Notes: generated from the sequence alone by a model not told the origin. A stretch of 64,000 nucleotides of DNA from Neocallimastix lanati (nom. inval.) (GCA_016946835.1 JACVTC010000106.1:60001-124000), one strand, 5' to 3'. Counted from the stretch's first letter, positions 1 to 12,097 are shown. Program-made: numbers and translations.

Positions 1-122
1 AAAGTAAAATAAAGAAATAGTACTAATGTAAATTCTAATAATAATAAAATAAATAAATATATATATATAATAAAAAGGATTAGTACCATCTGATCAATAT
101 TACAGAAATGTTTTTCTTTCAG

Positions 123-403
123 TTGAAACCGGACCAGAAGCTATGGATTACAGTGAAATAGCTAGAACTGAAAAACTTAAGCCAGTTGAAGTTGAACTTC
201 GTAAATTAGAAGGTATTGTTGAAAAGATTGTTGAAGATATGGAAAAAATTAAACAAAAGGAAATTGATTTAAGAAATACCAACGAATCTACCAATGAACG
301 TGTACATTGGTTCTCTCTTTGGTCAATTGCTTTCTTAATTTGTTTAGGTTTATGGCAGTTATATTACCTTAGAAGATTCTTCCAAACTAAGAAGCTTATT
401 TGA
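123..403 (+). CDS. p24/TMED (emp24/gp25L) cargo receptor, 3' exon only
   Basis: Last exon of a type I membrane protein of the early secretory pathway. p24 proteins form hetero-oligomers that select cargo for COPII and COPI vesicles between ER and Golgi. The exon starts at 123 after a ttctttcag acceptor; the frame is open before the internal ATG at 143, so that ATG is not the true start. Visible in order: a coiled-coil stretch (LEGIVEKIVEDMEKIKQKE), the very conserved TNESTNERV motif just before the membrane, one transmembrane segment (SLWSIAFLICLGLWQLYYL), and a short cytosolic tail FFQTKKLI with the double-Phe and di-lysine signals for COPII/COPI binding. The GOLD domain and signal peptide lie upstream, outside the window. 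It looks most like the p24-delta/TMED10 (Erv25) branch, but the subfamily is not certain from the tail alone. Confidence 0.9.
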
Positions 404-759
404 TCAATAATATATAATAATATACCTATTTATTTTTCTATCATATTATTTTTTTATTTTATTTATCCAAAAATAAATAATTGAAATATAGATATAAAGT
501 ACAGATTGAGTAAAATATAATATAATATAATATAATATAATATAATATAATAAAATAAAATATAATAAAATAAATTAAAATAAAATAAAATATAATAAAA
601 TAAATTAAAATAAAATAAAATATAATAAAATAAAATAAAATAAAATAAAATAAAATAAAATAAAATAAAATAAAATAAAATAAAATAAAATAAAATAAAA
701 TAAAATAAAATAAAATAAAATAAAATAAAATAAAATAAAATAAAATAAAATAAAATAAA
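404..759. repeat. 3' flank with (TATAA)n and (AAAAT)n tracts
   Basis: About 110 bases of AT-rich 3' flank follow the p24 stop, then (ATATA)n from about 515 and imperfect (AAAAT)n from about 550 to 759. A motif near 491-514 (ATATAAAGTACAGATTGAG) recurs as part of a tandem repeat at 28590-28830. No gene is seen. Confidence 0.85.
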
Positions 760-984
<225 letters not shown>

Positions 985-1182
985 TGTTAGAATATGTGAA
1001 ATAAATATGAAATATACGTTAAATGTATTAAAATGTATTTGTTATATATGTAATGTATGAGCCACAATGTAATAATATAAAAGCATGTAAATTTATTAAA
1101 TTTAAATATTTGCAGCTCTTTATCATAAAATATATTAATAAAGTTGACATAATTATAAAACCCAAACTATTGACTTTTAACA
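985..1182 (+). repeat. 5' LTR of TRIM-like element
   Basis: 198 bp, TGTTAG...TTAACA; repeated at 2085-2282 with no difference seen by eye. Confidence 0.9.
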
Positions 1183-1204
1183 GATTAAGAGTCTCATCGA
1201 CTCT
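1183..1204 (+). promoter_or_regulatory. Primer binding site, tRNA-Lys anticodon arm (TRIM)
   Basis: GATTAAGAGTCTCAT follows the LTR with no gap. Its complement ATGAGACTCTTAATC is the anticodon stem and loop of tRNA-Lys(CUU), not a tRNA 3' end (no TGG start). This implies priming from a 5' half-tRNA. Confidence 0.7.
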
Positions 1205-2084
1205 TTAAAGGAATATTTATATCCTTAGCCGGACTAGAAAAATGTCAACTAAAATACCTAGGATCCAGAATTTATGATAAAAGTTGTCATTATGTCAACT
1301 TTAGTGAAGATTGATCTAATTTGAAGAAAAATGATCTTAAAGTTTCAAGAATATGAAAACGCGTAAAAATTAAGTATTTTATGAAAGAAAATTCCCCTGA
1401 AATAAATAATATACTAATAAAATAATAAATTAGAAGATAAGACACGTATAAAATAAATGAGAGACGTGACAAATTAATATGCAAATATTTTTGAGACTCT
1501 TAATAAAGATTAATAAAGAATATAAATTAAATCATTAATTAGTAAATAAACAACTTTTGAATATTAAAGGCTATTTATTCACAACTAATCAAGCTAATAA
1601 TTAAATAAAATGACGTGAAACCATAGCGGTTAACTATAAGAGTTGTCAAATATAAATATAGACGTAAAAACCAGAGAGTTAAACCATGTGTTGTCAAGAG
1701 TACATAAAACCAAAGAGGTAAACCATGTGTTGTCAATTAGGCGTAATTCCCAATGAGGTTGCCAAAATATAATAATAGGATGGTACAAATAAGAGTAACC
1801 AATCCGAAAAAATATAACTTGAATATAATAATTAATAATTTTATCCATAATAAAAATATAAAGGTTTTAAGACGTTTAACCACAAAAATGTCATATTAAT
1901 ATAGGGTAATAATATAGTTGTTAAAATAAAACAAGCTAATATATAAATAAGTATATAAAATTACAATTAATGAAAATTAAATTATAGCATATTAATATTG
2001 GTATAGATATAGAGATAGTATAGTACACATATTCACTTTCAAACCAAAATTATTCTTTTAAAATAATTTGGTTTGAGGGGGGAA

Positions 2085-2282
2085 TGTTAGAATATGTGAA
2101 ATAAATATGAAATATACGTTAAATGTATTAAAATGTATTTGTTATATATGTAATGTATGAGCCACAATGTAATAATATAAAAGCATGTAAATTTATTAAA
2201 TTTAAATATTTGCAGCTCTTTATCATAAAATATATTAATAAAGTTGACATAATTATAAAACCCAAACTATTGACTTTTAACA
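2085..2282 (+). repeat. 3' LTR of TRIM-like element
   Basis: 198 bp, matches 985-1182. It is preceded by the polypurine tract at about 2075-2084 and followed by ATTAT. Only 8 bp separate it from the 3' LTR of element A. Confidence 0.9.
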
Positions 2283-2290
2283 ATTATTAT

Positions 2291-2531
2291 TGTTTAATAT
2301 TTATTTATTAATAATTAGATATATAACGCAAGTGTTATATAAATGGTTAACAAAGATTTAAAGTACAGATAAAATTACATGTTTTTATATTTAATTGTGG
2401 CTTGTTCTAGATACATACTAATTTATATTTTAATTTGTAATTACAATATATTTAATATAATTTAATTTAATATTTTATTAAACTTAAGCTAGACTATAAC
2501 TTTATATTAATAAAATTAACATACGTTAACA
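2291..2531 (-). repeat. 3' LTR of element A, with polypurine tract at 2532-2540
   Basis: On the minus strand TGTTAACG...TTAAACA, 241 bp. The adjoining minus-strand sequence GAGGGGGAG at 2532-2540 is the polypurine tract. Confidence 0.9.
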
Positions 2532-4893
2532 CTCCCCCTCAAATTAGATTTTTTAATATTAAAAATCTTATTTGCAAATATACTCATTTTTGTACCATTA
2601 ACATCTTTAGTGAGAGCGTCAGCTAACATTTCTTTTGTATCTTTGTATTCTAATTTTACTTTCCTTTTTACTATATTATCTCTATTAAAATGAAATCTAA
2701 TATCTATGTGTTTTAACTTTGTATTGATTTCACCATTTTCAATAGTTATTTTACTTGCTAAATTATCTGTGAAAATGGTAATTGTTTTATTATAATTTAT
2801 TAATTCTTTTAAAATATTTCTGATCCATAGAATTTTTTTAATATTTTCGGATGTGCTAATGTATTCTGCTTCTGCTGTAGACGTAGCTACACATGTTTGT
2901 TTTTTAGAAATCCAGCATATGGGACTGTTTCCCATAAGTATCATTCTACCAGACGTAGATTTCCTGTCATTTAGATCACCTCCAAAATCGGCATCAGTGT
3001 ATGCTATTATTTCCCCTTGTCCATCATATACAATTTTATAATCTTTAGTACTATTTATATATCTGAAATTATTTGTTATTTTATTCCAGTCTGATATTGT
3101 GGGTTTTTCTGATTTTCTGGCAGCCTTGTTCACGGAGAATGCGATATCTGGCCTTGTGCATTTTGATAGATATATTAAGGAACCTATAGCACTCTTGTAG
3201 ATTGTTTTATTGAAAGGTTTATTATTTTCAGAGATAGTGTTGTCTCCTGTGCATGGTGTTTTTCTTTTTCTCATTTCTTTTATATTAAATTTGTCTAACA
3301 TATTATTTATAAAACTATTTTGTGATATAATATATTTATTCTTTTGTTTTTCAATTTTTATGCCAAGTATGAATTCGGCTGGTCCACAATTTGATATTTT
3401 AAATTTTTCTTTAATTTTTGTAATTATATTTTGTATTTCTTTGTCTTTACCAGTTATGATCATATCGTCTACATATAAACCTATGATGCATTTGGTTTTA
3501 TTATTCTTTGAATATTTAAATATACACTTTTCAGATTTTATTTGTTTAAATCCATTTTTATTTAAAAATTTTGTAATCGTTTGGTTCCATTGCCTACCGG
3601 ATTGTTTTAATCCGTATAGTGCTTTATTGAGTTTCCAGAATCCCCGCCCAAAGTTAGTATCACCTAGTGGAATAGTAGTGTAAATATCAGTATCTAATGG
3701 AGCGTTGAGATACGCAGCTTTAATATCTAATTGGTAGATATTCCAATTAAACTTAGCTGCTAAAGCGATAATAAGCTTTAATCCATCAATGTTTAAGGTA
3801 GGAGAATAAGTAAGTTCATAATCAATACCTCTACATTGTTTAAAACCTCTAGCAACTAGGCGAGCTTTAAATCTAACAATATTATTATTAGAATCTTTTT
3901 TGGTAGCAAAAACCCATTTTGTCGAAATAAGATTTTTGTTTTTAGGAATGTAATTAACGATGGACATAACATTATTATTGTATAAATTATTAAGTTCATC
4001 TTGTATAGCTTTATACCAGTAATTTTTATTAGGACAATTAATAGCTTCATTAAAACTATTAGGTGTATCAGAGTAAATTGTAAAAACCATTTTTTCATTA
4101 TTGGAAACATCATATTTAGGCCGAGAGATATCATTAGTAATATTAGAGAAAGTTTCAGGACTTAAAGGACGTTTGAGTACGGACTGATTGTTAATCCCTG
4201 TCATATTATCAGTCATATTTACATCTTGGTCAGAAATAATGGAAATAATATTATTATTAATGTAATTAGTATCAGAACCTAAATCATGGTTAATAGAATA
4301 AGAATCCTGGGGAGTTTTATCGCCAATAGGGATAACATCATTTTCATCTAAATTTGAACAATTAGAATTGTTAATTGATAGATTATCATCAACAACATTA
4401 TCTAGTAAATTTTCATTAGTAGCAATAATATTATTATTATAATTGTCATCTTTAATATTTTTGGGGACAGAATCTTCATTATATAAAGATTTATTAAGGG
4501 AAAGTTTAAATGTTTTATCAAAAGTATCATTTGTTACAGATGTATTGATTTTATTATTATCATTAATTATATTTTTATTATTGACATTTTGAAAAAAAAT
4601 TTTATTAATAAATTTTTGATTAATTTTTGAAAAATTTTTAAGTTTCATAGATTTATTACTGTTATCATTAATTTTATGTAACTTATTATCTTTATCAATA
4701 AATGTTGTAGATTCACGTGATGTATTAAAAGATTTTAATTTAGTGGAATTATTATTCATAATATTATTATTCTTCGTCATTATTGGGTCTGAATTTAAAT
4801 TATGAGATTTAATTATTTTACCATTATCCAATGGTTGTAAATTAAAATTTTCTTCATTTTTTGAAAAATTTTTATTATTAAAATTTTTTTTTC
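2516..4893 (-). pseudogene. Element A reverse transcriptase and RNase H region
   Basis: C-terminal half of the copia polyprotein, and the best preserved part of element A. After an Asn-rich linker (about residues 1-260 of the open stretch) come the RT start (KWVFATKKDSNN, RLVARGFKQCRGIDYELTYS), the core DIKAAYLNAPL, GLKQSGRQWN and an intact catalytic YVDDMIITG. RNase H then follows, with AYTDADFGGD, RKSTSG, STAEAEYIS and LADALTKD. The frame ends a few codons inside the 3' LTR at 2516. It is out of frame with the upstream integrase/linker stretch; the switch falls at a run of A/T near 4885-4893, so slippage, a real indel or a sequencing error are all possible. Reverse transcription chemistry itself looks intact here. 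Confidence 0.85.
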
Positions 4894-6758
4894 ATTTTTA
4901 AATTTAGAAATATCAATATTTTCTTTAAGCGTTTTTACAGGAGTACTGGCAGGGGAAATTTCGGTTGGCTTGGAATCATTTATATTTGAGTTAACAGTAT
5001 TAATCAGAGTCGGTAAAACGATATCATTTTTACAGGAATTTTTACTATATTCCTTATGGGTAATTGAAGGATTTTCAGCATCTTTTCCTTTTTCTGCCCA
5101 ATTATGTTTATTTTTATAAGAATAACTGCATTCACCTTTTTCAATGTAAGAATTATTTACCACGTTTTTTAATGAATGATTCAAATTATTTTTATTGTTT
5201 ACATGGATATTGGTAAATATAAAATCATTATTATTATTTAAAGAATTGTTATTGACATTTTGAAGTATATTTTGGTTTTCTAGTACTGTGTTAGTATTTT
5301 GTTTATTATAATTTTTATTTATACGAACTATATTATTGTTACTATGTTTTACATTAGTTGAAATTTCATTATTTACCTCAGAAATTACATTTGAATTAAT
5401 ATTATTTTTTGCGTATAAATTATTTTGTTCTAAAGTAATATTGTGTTTATTGTTATGTGTGTTATTTGTTTTATTAAAATCCAATAGTTTATTTGTTTTT
5501 GTGTCCTTTTCTAAGGTTATTGTTTTAATTTTGTTATTTTTATTGTTTAAATTAATTATATCGTCGTTGTTAATATTATAAACCATATTTTCTTTACCTT
5601 TATCTATATTTTTATTATTATTTATATTATTTAAAGTATTAATAATTATTTTCGTGTTATTATCATGTAAATTATTTTCCGCTTCTATTTTATTATCCTC
5701 GTTATCCATGTTCATATTATTTAAATTATCGTTTACAATAATGTTATTTAAATCAATATTATTATTGTTTTCATTTAAATTATTATTTTCATTGTTTAGA
5801 ACATTATTTATGTTTTCTATATTATTAATTATATTTTCATTTATAATATGATTATTTTCATTATTATTATTTACTATATTATTATCAATTTTTGTAAAAG
5901 AGAAATATGGGTCCACAAATCCTTCTTTCTCATATATATAGTTTGCTGGACATTCCTCTAAACATTCTACTTCTCTGACATGGTGTATTCTTTTGTTTTT
6001 TATGTCCATAATCCTATATGAGTAATTTTTCTTGCTGAAACCAAGAAATATTCCTTCCTTTGCTTTTGAAGTGAAATTGGATTTGTTTTCCATATTAACA
6101 ATATAATAACATTTACATCCAAAAGTTCTTAAGTGTTTTAAAGAAATACTTTTTCCTGATATGACTTCATCAGGTATTAAATTATTATTTCCTTCATGAG
6201 GAATCATATTATACAAATAAGCCGCATGTCTTACTGCATATTCCCAGAAATTTTCAGATAATTTTGCCCAAAATAATAAAGTTTTAGCTGTGTTTTTTAT
6301 TGTTTGATTTATCCTTTCGGCTTTTCCATTATTTTCTGGACATTATGGTGGAGAGAATGATTTTTCAATTCCATTATCTTTACAGTATCTTCTTATTTTC
6401 TTATTTTTATATTCTTTACCACCATCTGTTTTAAATATTTAAACTTTATAATTATCAAATTGATTGTTAAGGTATTTTAGAAAATCGATTATAATGTCTG
6501 GCGCTTCAGCTTTAGATTTTAAAGTGAAGAGCCAAACTTTCCACGAATATTCGTCCAAGAAAGTTATAAAATATTTTTTGTCATTAATAGAACTGTTATA
6601 TGGCTCCGAAATGTCAGAGTGTATAACTTCAAGTATCTTGTTTGATTTAGGATTGTTCCCATTATGTGGGGAATGCTTCATTTTTACTACTTTACATTCT
6701 TTACATTTTGGGATCTTGATCTCGTGTAGTTCTAAATGTTTAGAAATATTTCTTATAT
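4813..6758 (-). pseudogene. Element A integrase and Asn-rich linker, two in-frame stops
   Basis: From 6758 downward the minus strand reads the tail of the pre-integrase zinc domain (CKECKVVKM), then the integrase core: IHSDISEP (first catalytic Asp), TFLDEYSWKVW, KTDGGKEY (second Asp) and CPENNGKAERIN (catalytic Glu), followed by YLYNMIPHEGN and the conserved CKCYYIV / EGIFLGFS region. TAA stops interrupt before KTDGG (about 6436-6438) and inside SPP-CPENNG (about 6343-6345). After residue ~110 of the segment below 6216 comes a linker of about 350 residues dominated by Asn, apparently grown from AAT/AAC codons. An integrase could be made only by reading through two stops, so it is taken as dead. 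Confidence 0.8.
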
Positions 6759-6759
6759 A

Positions 6760-7596
6760 TTAATGGCCCATTCTTCTGTGCCATATTTCTAGACTGTTTT
6801 GTCCTAAATCATCTAATGATAAAATATTTTGATTATTTATTATACTTTTTGTGTTTATTTTAAATTGATTAAAATCAGTTGATAGAAACGTTCCGATAAC
6901 ATTTTTATCACAGTCAGATATAGTCAATTTTACTTTTTCTTGACTTATTGGCTCAATAACGGATGTTATACCTATTTTTGCGAATTCGATGGCACTTATC
7001 AAGTTTTTATGTGCCTTTTTTGAATATAACACTTTGTTTAATTTTATATGGTAGTTGTTTATGGTAAATTCACAACTACCATATCCTTCAAAGTCTAAAG
7101 TAGTATTGTTTGCACATCTTAGTTGTACAAAATCTTCTTTATAATCTTTCAAAAGGCTTTTATCATTAGTTACATGTTCGTAAGCTCCACTATCATAATA
7201 CCATTCAACTGTTTCGTTACTTTCTATATTTCTTTCAATTATGTTTACAGATTTTTCATCATTATCTATATTATATGGTTCATTTATTGATTCAATTAGC
7301 AAAGCATCATTAATATGTGGTTCACATAATGGTCTGATGTCTTCAAAATTATCATCTCTTTCGCTGTCACTTTCTTCATATTTAGAAGTTATTTTTCCCA
7401 CTAAACCAAATGATTTTAATTCTTTTTCTTCATTTTTATGGTTTTTCTGGTAGAGTGATTGTTGCCTCCCTTCCTTTTTGTTTTCTCTTGCTTTCATATT
7501 GTATTTACAATCTTTTGTGAGATGTCCTCGTATCTCACAAATATGACAATATAAATTTTTGTTAGTTTTGTTATTGTTTCTGTTTATTTTCTTAAC
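6760..7596 (-). pseudogene. Element A CCHC knuckle, aspartic protease, pre-integrase
   Basis: The open frame runs from the solo-LTR edge to a TAA at 6759. It shows a retroviral-type zinc knuckle CHICEIRGHLTKDC (C-X2-C-X4-H-X4-C) in a basic context, an acidic spacer, the aspartic protease active site WYYDSGAYEHV, and the GAG-pre-integrase motif IWHRRMGH at its end. The first ~20 residues are encoded by the inserted LTR and are not part of the original protein. Removing the solo LTR and one 5-bp target copy would put this frame back behind Gag, so the knuckle was originally the C-terminal part of Gag. Confidence 0.8.
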
Positions 7597-8373
7597 TGTA
7601 AAGAGTTCTATCAGAAACAGATTACAAATAACAAATTTTAACACCAAAAATAAAAAAACACGTAATAAAAATTCGTTTTTTTAAATAAAATAATCTTTAT
7701 TAATTAAAAAAATTAAATCTCTTTTTTGTTATTAACTATCATATAGTCAATAACTAATACATCGATTTAATTATAGAAATTTACATGTATTTATATTTTT
7801 TCATTATTACATTATAATATATTATTTCTATCTAATTTACATATATAACTATTTATTTATAAACAAAATATTTATTAATAATTTTATTAAATAATAATTA
7901 ACTAAACTAAACAATAATTAATTCAATAAACTTTCAACTTATTTACAATAATAATTAAATTCAATAACAACTCATTTATTATATATTTATTATATAAATA
8001 TTATTAATACTAATGTTTATATATTTACAATTTAAAACTATTTTTATAAACAATTTAAACTAATTTTAACTATTTAAAACTATTCCGAAATTAATTTTAA
8101 AGTATTTTAAACTAACTAAACTAAATTAACTAAATTAACTAAATTAAATAGAATAACTATTTTAAATAAACTAAACTAAATTAACTAACTTAAATAAATT
8201 ATTTAGATTTAAGTTATTATCCAAAATTATTTAAATAATAATTTTTCCTTTATGAAAAGTTTACATAAATTTATAATTAATTTTCATATACGTAAATCAT
8301 AAATTTATGTAATTTTATTACATTAATTAATTATTACATAATTAATTATTAAAGATTTTATTAAATCTTTACA
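7597..8373. mobile_element. Solo LTR, family S copy 1, inside element A gag
   Basis: 777 bp, TGTAAAG...CTTTACA (TG...CA with 7-bp inverted ends), flanked by the 5-bp direct repeat TTAAC at 7592-7596 and 8374-8378. It holds no open frame. Copies 2 and 3 at 18552-19305 and 16158-16865 share the ends and interior. Near its 8373 end is the hairpin AAAGATTT-TATT-AAATCTTT. A solo LTR formed by recombination between the LTRs of a full element is the simplest reading; no full-length parent lies in the window. Confidence 0.85.
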
Positions 8374-9179
8374 TTAACAAAACCTTTTCCTTTATGATAG
8401 TTTTTATTTTTATAACGTTTTTCAATTAGATCTATATCCATTGGATCATCATGATCATCATGTTCATCCATTGTATTTTCCCAATTTTCTAGATATGATC
8501 TAGCTGAAATTCTATCTTTTATACTTTCATATAATTGTATGGCGGTAGTTTCTAAAGTTACATCTATAATGTTTTTAAAGTCATTTGGTAAAATATTGAA
8601 CATGTACTTTAATTTTTCCCTTTCAGTCAAATTTACTCCGGCATCTTCCATTTCACCGAATATTTCATTTACACTATCAGCCATCTTCATTATTTGGCTG
8701 CGGTCATTTGCCTTAAGTTTTCGCAATTTCTTGAGCCAGTATTCAGTGTCATTATTCTTATCACCGTATTTTGAAGTTAGTTTTTCCATAATTGTGAATG
8801 TTTTCTTCATTCTACTAACTTCCCTTAATATTTTTTCTTCAACGTTTTGAATCACCATAAGCATTAACTGAGAGTCTTTCTCTTCTGCATTAGCAATGAT
8901 TCTATTTCGGTTTTGAGTAAACACTTCATTGTAGTTTACATTTTCTCCATGATTTAATTGTAATTCCTCAATAATCTTCAGGATAGCTTTTACCGTCTTA
9001 GATTCTTCATTAGGATTAAGTCTATAGTTATTATCCTTCAGGTGAGAGATAACATCTTCTTCAATGAATTCTTCCATTCCATATCTCCTAGCTGCAGTCA
9101 TGATAAGGAAATTCCATGTGGCAAAATTGGATACACCACGAAGACGTTGGTCCTTAGCTAAGTTAAATTGATAGGCCAT
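8374..9179 (-). pseudogene. Element A Gag, cut off by a solo LTR
   Basis: A copia-type capsid protein (UBN2/DUF4219-like fold family), starting MAYQFNLAKDQRLRG at 9179, 80 bases inside the 5' LTR. It keeps typical landmarks: LRGVSNFATWNF near the N terminus, WLKKLRKLKA in the middle, YMFNILPNDFKNIID, and an acidic C-terminal stretch EHDDHDDPMDIDLIEKRYK. The original protein ran on into the zinc knuckle now found beyond 7596; here it is stopped a few codons into the inserted LTR. A capsid without its knuckle may still assemble, but that cannot be judged from sequence. Confidence 0.8.
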
Positions 9180-9232
9180 CTTAATACTTTGTTAAAATCG
9201 ATTTTTAAATTTAAAGCTTTGTAATTTATTAT

Positions 9233-9254
9233 AGAGTACTGAGACTCTTAATCT
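9233..9254 (-). promoter_or_regulatory. Primer binding site, tRNA-Lys anticodon arm (element A)
   Basis: The plus strand reads AGAGTACTGAGACTCTTAATCT, split here as AGAGTACT plus GAGACTCTTAATCT. This resembles tRNA-Lys(CUU) from the 3' side of the D stem through the anticodon loop. The site lies 5 bases from the 5' LTR. Confidence 0.7.
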
Positions 9255-9259
9255 ATTAT

Positions 9260-9706
<447 letters not shown>

Positions 9707-9878
9707 TGTTAAAAACGTTAAGAACAACTTTTTATTTAAAAATATTTTCATGTGTTTTTTACTAGTACATAAAACTAAATTACGTTATTTTATGTTTACC
9801 TTGATATAAAGCAAATATGTGTAGAGACATATTTATATATTTAATTATAATCATTAAATATTAAATTTATATATTTTT

Positions 9879-10649
9879 TATTGAGATTTCGAAGTATAAC
9901 ACTAATAATTAATATATATATTTAATAAAAAACTCTCATAAAAATTTCTCTTTTATAAATAATCTCTCCTTAATAGATTATTTTTATTTATTTATTTTTT
10001 TTCTATAGTAAGTTCTACATTTTTCAATATTTTTAAGTCATTATTTTTTATCTCTTGATATTAGGTTATTCATTTTTAATTACTACGTATACATTCTTAT
10101 AAATTGCATTGTATATTTCATTAATTAATCTTTAGATTCTATTTAATAATATATTATATAAATATATTATACTTAAATTTAATATATTAATAAGGTATAA
10201 TATAAATTAATAATAATTTTACTTTAAAAATAATAATAAATTATGATATAAAACAAATATGTGTAGTAACATATTTGTATATTTAATATTAATTATTAAA
10301 TATTTAATTTATATCTTTTTGATAATAATTATTTTATTTTATTTCAATATGTATTATTATAATTATAATAATTATAATACTTTATTTCATATAAAATTTA
10401 TATATTTCTATATATTAGAATATATAATTAATATATTACCTATTTCTTATAAATAGATTAAATTATTTATATTTGAAATAGAGAACTCGCTTGTAAATTT
10501 TTAGGAATTAGAATTATTATTTTAATTGTACGAATATTATAATATTATTAATAAAATTTACTAAACTACTATTATTTAAAACCCATTGCTTATAAATTAT
10601 TGCACATAAAAGTCCCGCATATCAATTATGATATCACGTATTTCCAACA
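9879..10649 (-). repeat. 3' LTR of element C, with nested TGATAT element
   Basis: Minus strand TGTTGGAAATACGTG... to ...CTCAAT. LTR sequence at 9879-10243 and 10629-10649 matches 14600-14985, apart from a few substitutions. The purine tract CACGGGGGAAG (minus) adjoins at 10650-10660. Confidence 0.8.
10244..10624. mobile_element. TGATAT element, short form (381 bp), in LTR of C
   Basis: TGATAT...ATATCA, flanked by ATTA at 10240-10243 and 10625-10628. The empty site is visible in the other LTR of C near 14960-14970, which proves the insertion. Directly inside the left end is an inverted repeat like ACAAATATGT / ACATATTTGT. Confidence 0.8.
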
Positions 10650-10704
10650 CTTCCCCCGTGAAATATAATTTATTACTAAAAGTAAAAGTAAAATTATTAA
10701 GAAA

Positions 10705-10744
<40 letters not shown>

Positions 10745-10759
10745 TTGAAATGAATTATA

Positions 10760-12097
10760 TTACGACAATAATTTGTTTGTAATTTCTTTTTGTTTATTAA
10801 CTGGACCTCCCTCAATAAATTCAATGTTTAATTTTAATAATTTTACGTACTGATTTAAAAATATAATTCTCAATGCATAATATTTATTCTTTGAATTAAT
10901 CACTTTATTTTTTATTTGATATATACAACTTTTATTATCTATAAAATCCTTAATATTCATAATTTCTTTTTTAAATATTTTGGCCTCTTTAAATAAATCC
11001 GTAATCCATTTAATATGTTTTATTGATTCCACATTGGCATTTAATTCCGCTTCTGTTGTACTCAATGGACAAATAGGTTGTTTCTTAGATATCCATGAGA
11101 TAGGGTTTTCACCAATATTTAATAGAAATCCGGAAGTTGAATCACAGTTACTACTAATATCATTATAACTAGCATCATTATAAATTGTTATATTAGTTTT
11201 TTCATTAAAACTTAATACTAATTCTTTAGTTCCTTTGATATATCTTAAAATTTTAATTAACATTTTTAAATGTCTTTCTTTCGGATTACTTGAAAATCTT
11301 GCAGCATAATTTGTTGAAAAAGTAATATCTGGTCTTGTTTGTCTGTAAAGATGAATTAAAGCTCCAACAATTGATCTATATAAAGTGGGATTAACATCTT
11401 CACTATCTACTTCATCTTTATTATAAATAGTTCCTGGAGATCCAATTTTGTTATTATTTTGAGAATATACATCGAGATATCTATCCAACATTTTTTCAAT
11501 ATAAGCTTTTTGTGATAAACTATAATTTCCAAGATCATTTTTAATAATTTCTATTCCTAGGATATATTTTGCAAATCCTATATCTTTACACTTATATTTA
11601 TTAAAAAATTCATTTTTAACTATTTTTATAAAACTGTTTTCTCCTATAATTAATATATCATCTACATATATCATAACAACTCCATTTAAAATATCATCAA
11701 TAAAGTAAAAGAATACGCATGGATCTAAATTTGATTGTTTTAAACCCATATTACAAATAGTTTTAGTTATTTCATCATTCCAAACTTTAGCACTTTGTTT
11801 TAATCCATAAATTGAACGCTTTAATTTCCAAATTTTATTAGGTTCTTTATATCCCTCACCAAAATATGGAATTTTCATATATATGTCTTCTTTTAATTTT
11901 CCATTAAGGTAAGCACAATTAATATCCAATTGATAAATATTCCATTTATTTATTGATTCTAATTTAATCATTATTCTAAAAGTATCTACTTTTAATGTTG
12001 GTGCATAAGTTAAAAAATAATCTATTCCTTCTATTTGTGTAAATCCTTTTGTTACAAGTCTAGCTTTATACTTAATAATGTTTCCATTTTCATCATA
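10760..12097 (-). pseudogene. Element C reverse transcriptase and RNase H
   Basis: Continues the upstream frame after a single TAA near 12098-12100. It starts in the RT fingers (ARLVTKGFTQIEGIDYFLTY), then DINCAYLNGKL, GLKQSAKVWN, an intact YVDDILIIG, and the RNase H region with TIYNDASYND, DSTSGFLL and LSTTEAELNA. The polymerase motifs are intact and the stop is a one-codon lesion, so the enzyme part is only lightly damaged compared with element B. Confidence 0.8.

Larger units (their letters stand above)
985..2282 (+). mobile_element. Non-autonomous TRIM-like LTR retrotransposon, complete
   Basis: A 1298-bp element with two 198-bp LTRs (985-1182 and 2085-2282) that look identical by eye. 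Both start TGTTAG and end TTTTAACA. The 5-bp flanks ATTAT at 980-984 and 2283-2287 fit a target duplication, but the surrounding ATT repeat weakens this. Directly after the 5' LTR, at 1183-1204, is a primer site complementary to the anticodon arm of tRNA-Lys(CUU). A purine tract GAGGGGGGAA (about 2075-2084) abuts the 3' LTR. The roughly 900 bp between holds no gag or pol similarity and no long open frame, so the element must use another element's proteins. Size and structure fit TRIM/SMART elements. A diverged relative is at 49703-50450. Confidence 0.85.

Noticed and set aside
1290-1848. Small minus-strand open frames inside the TRIM-like element
   Set aside because: Low-complexity, no start context, antisense to the element, and no similarity to Gag or Pol.
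3210-3683. Plus-strand open frame of 157 codons
   Set aside because: Antisense shadow of the RT of element A, whose minus-strand frame has all the RT motifs.
10244-10624. Helitron origin for TGATAT elements because of the terminal hairpin
   Set aside because: They have inverted TGATAT/ATATCA ends and 4-bp target duplications, which Helitrons lack.
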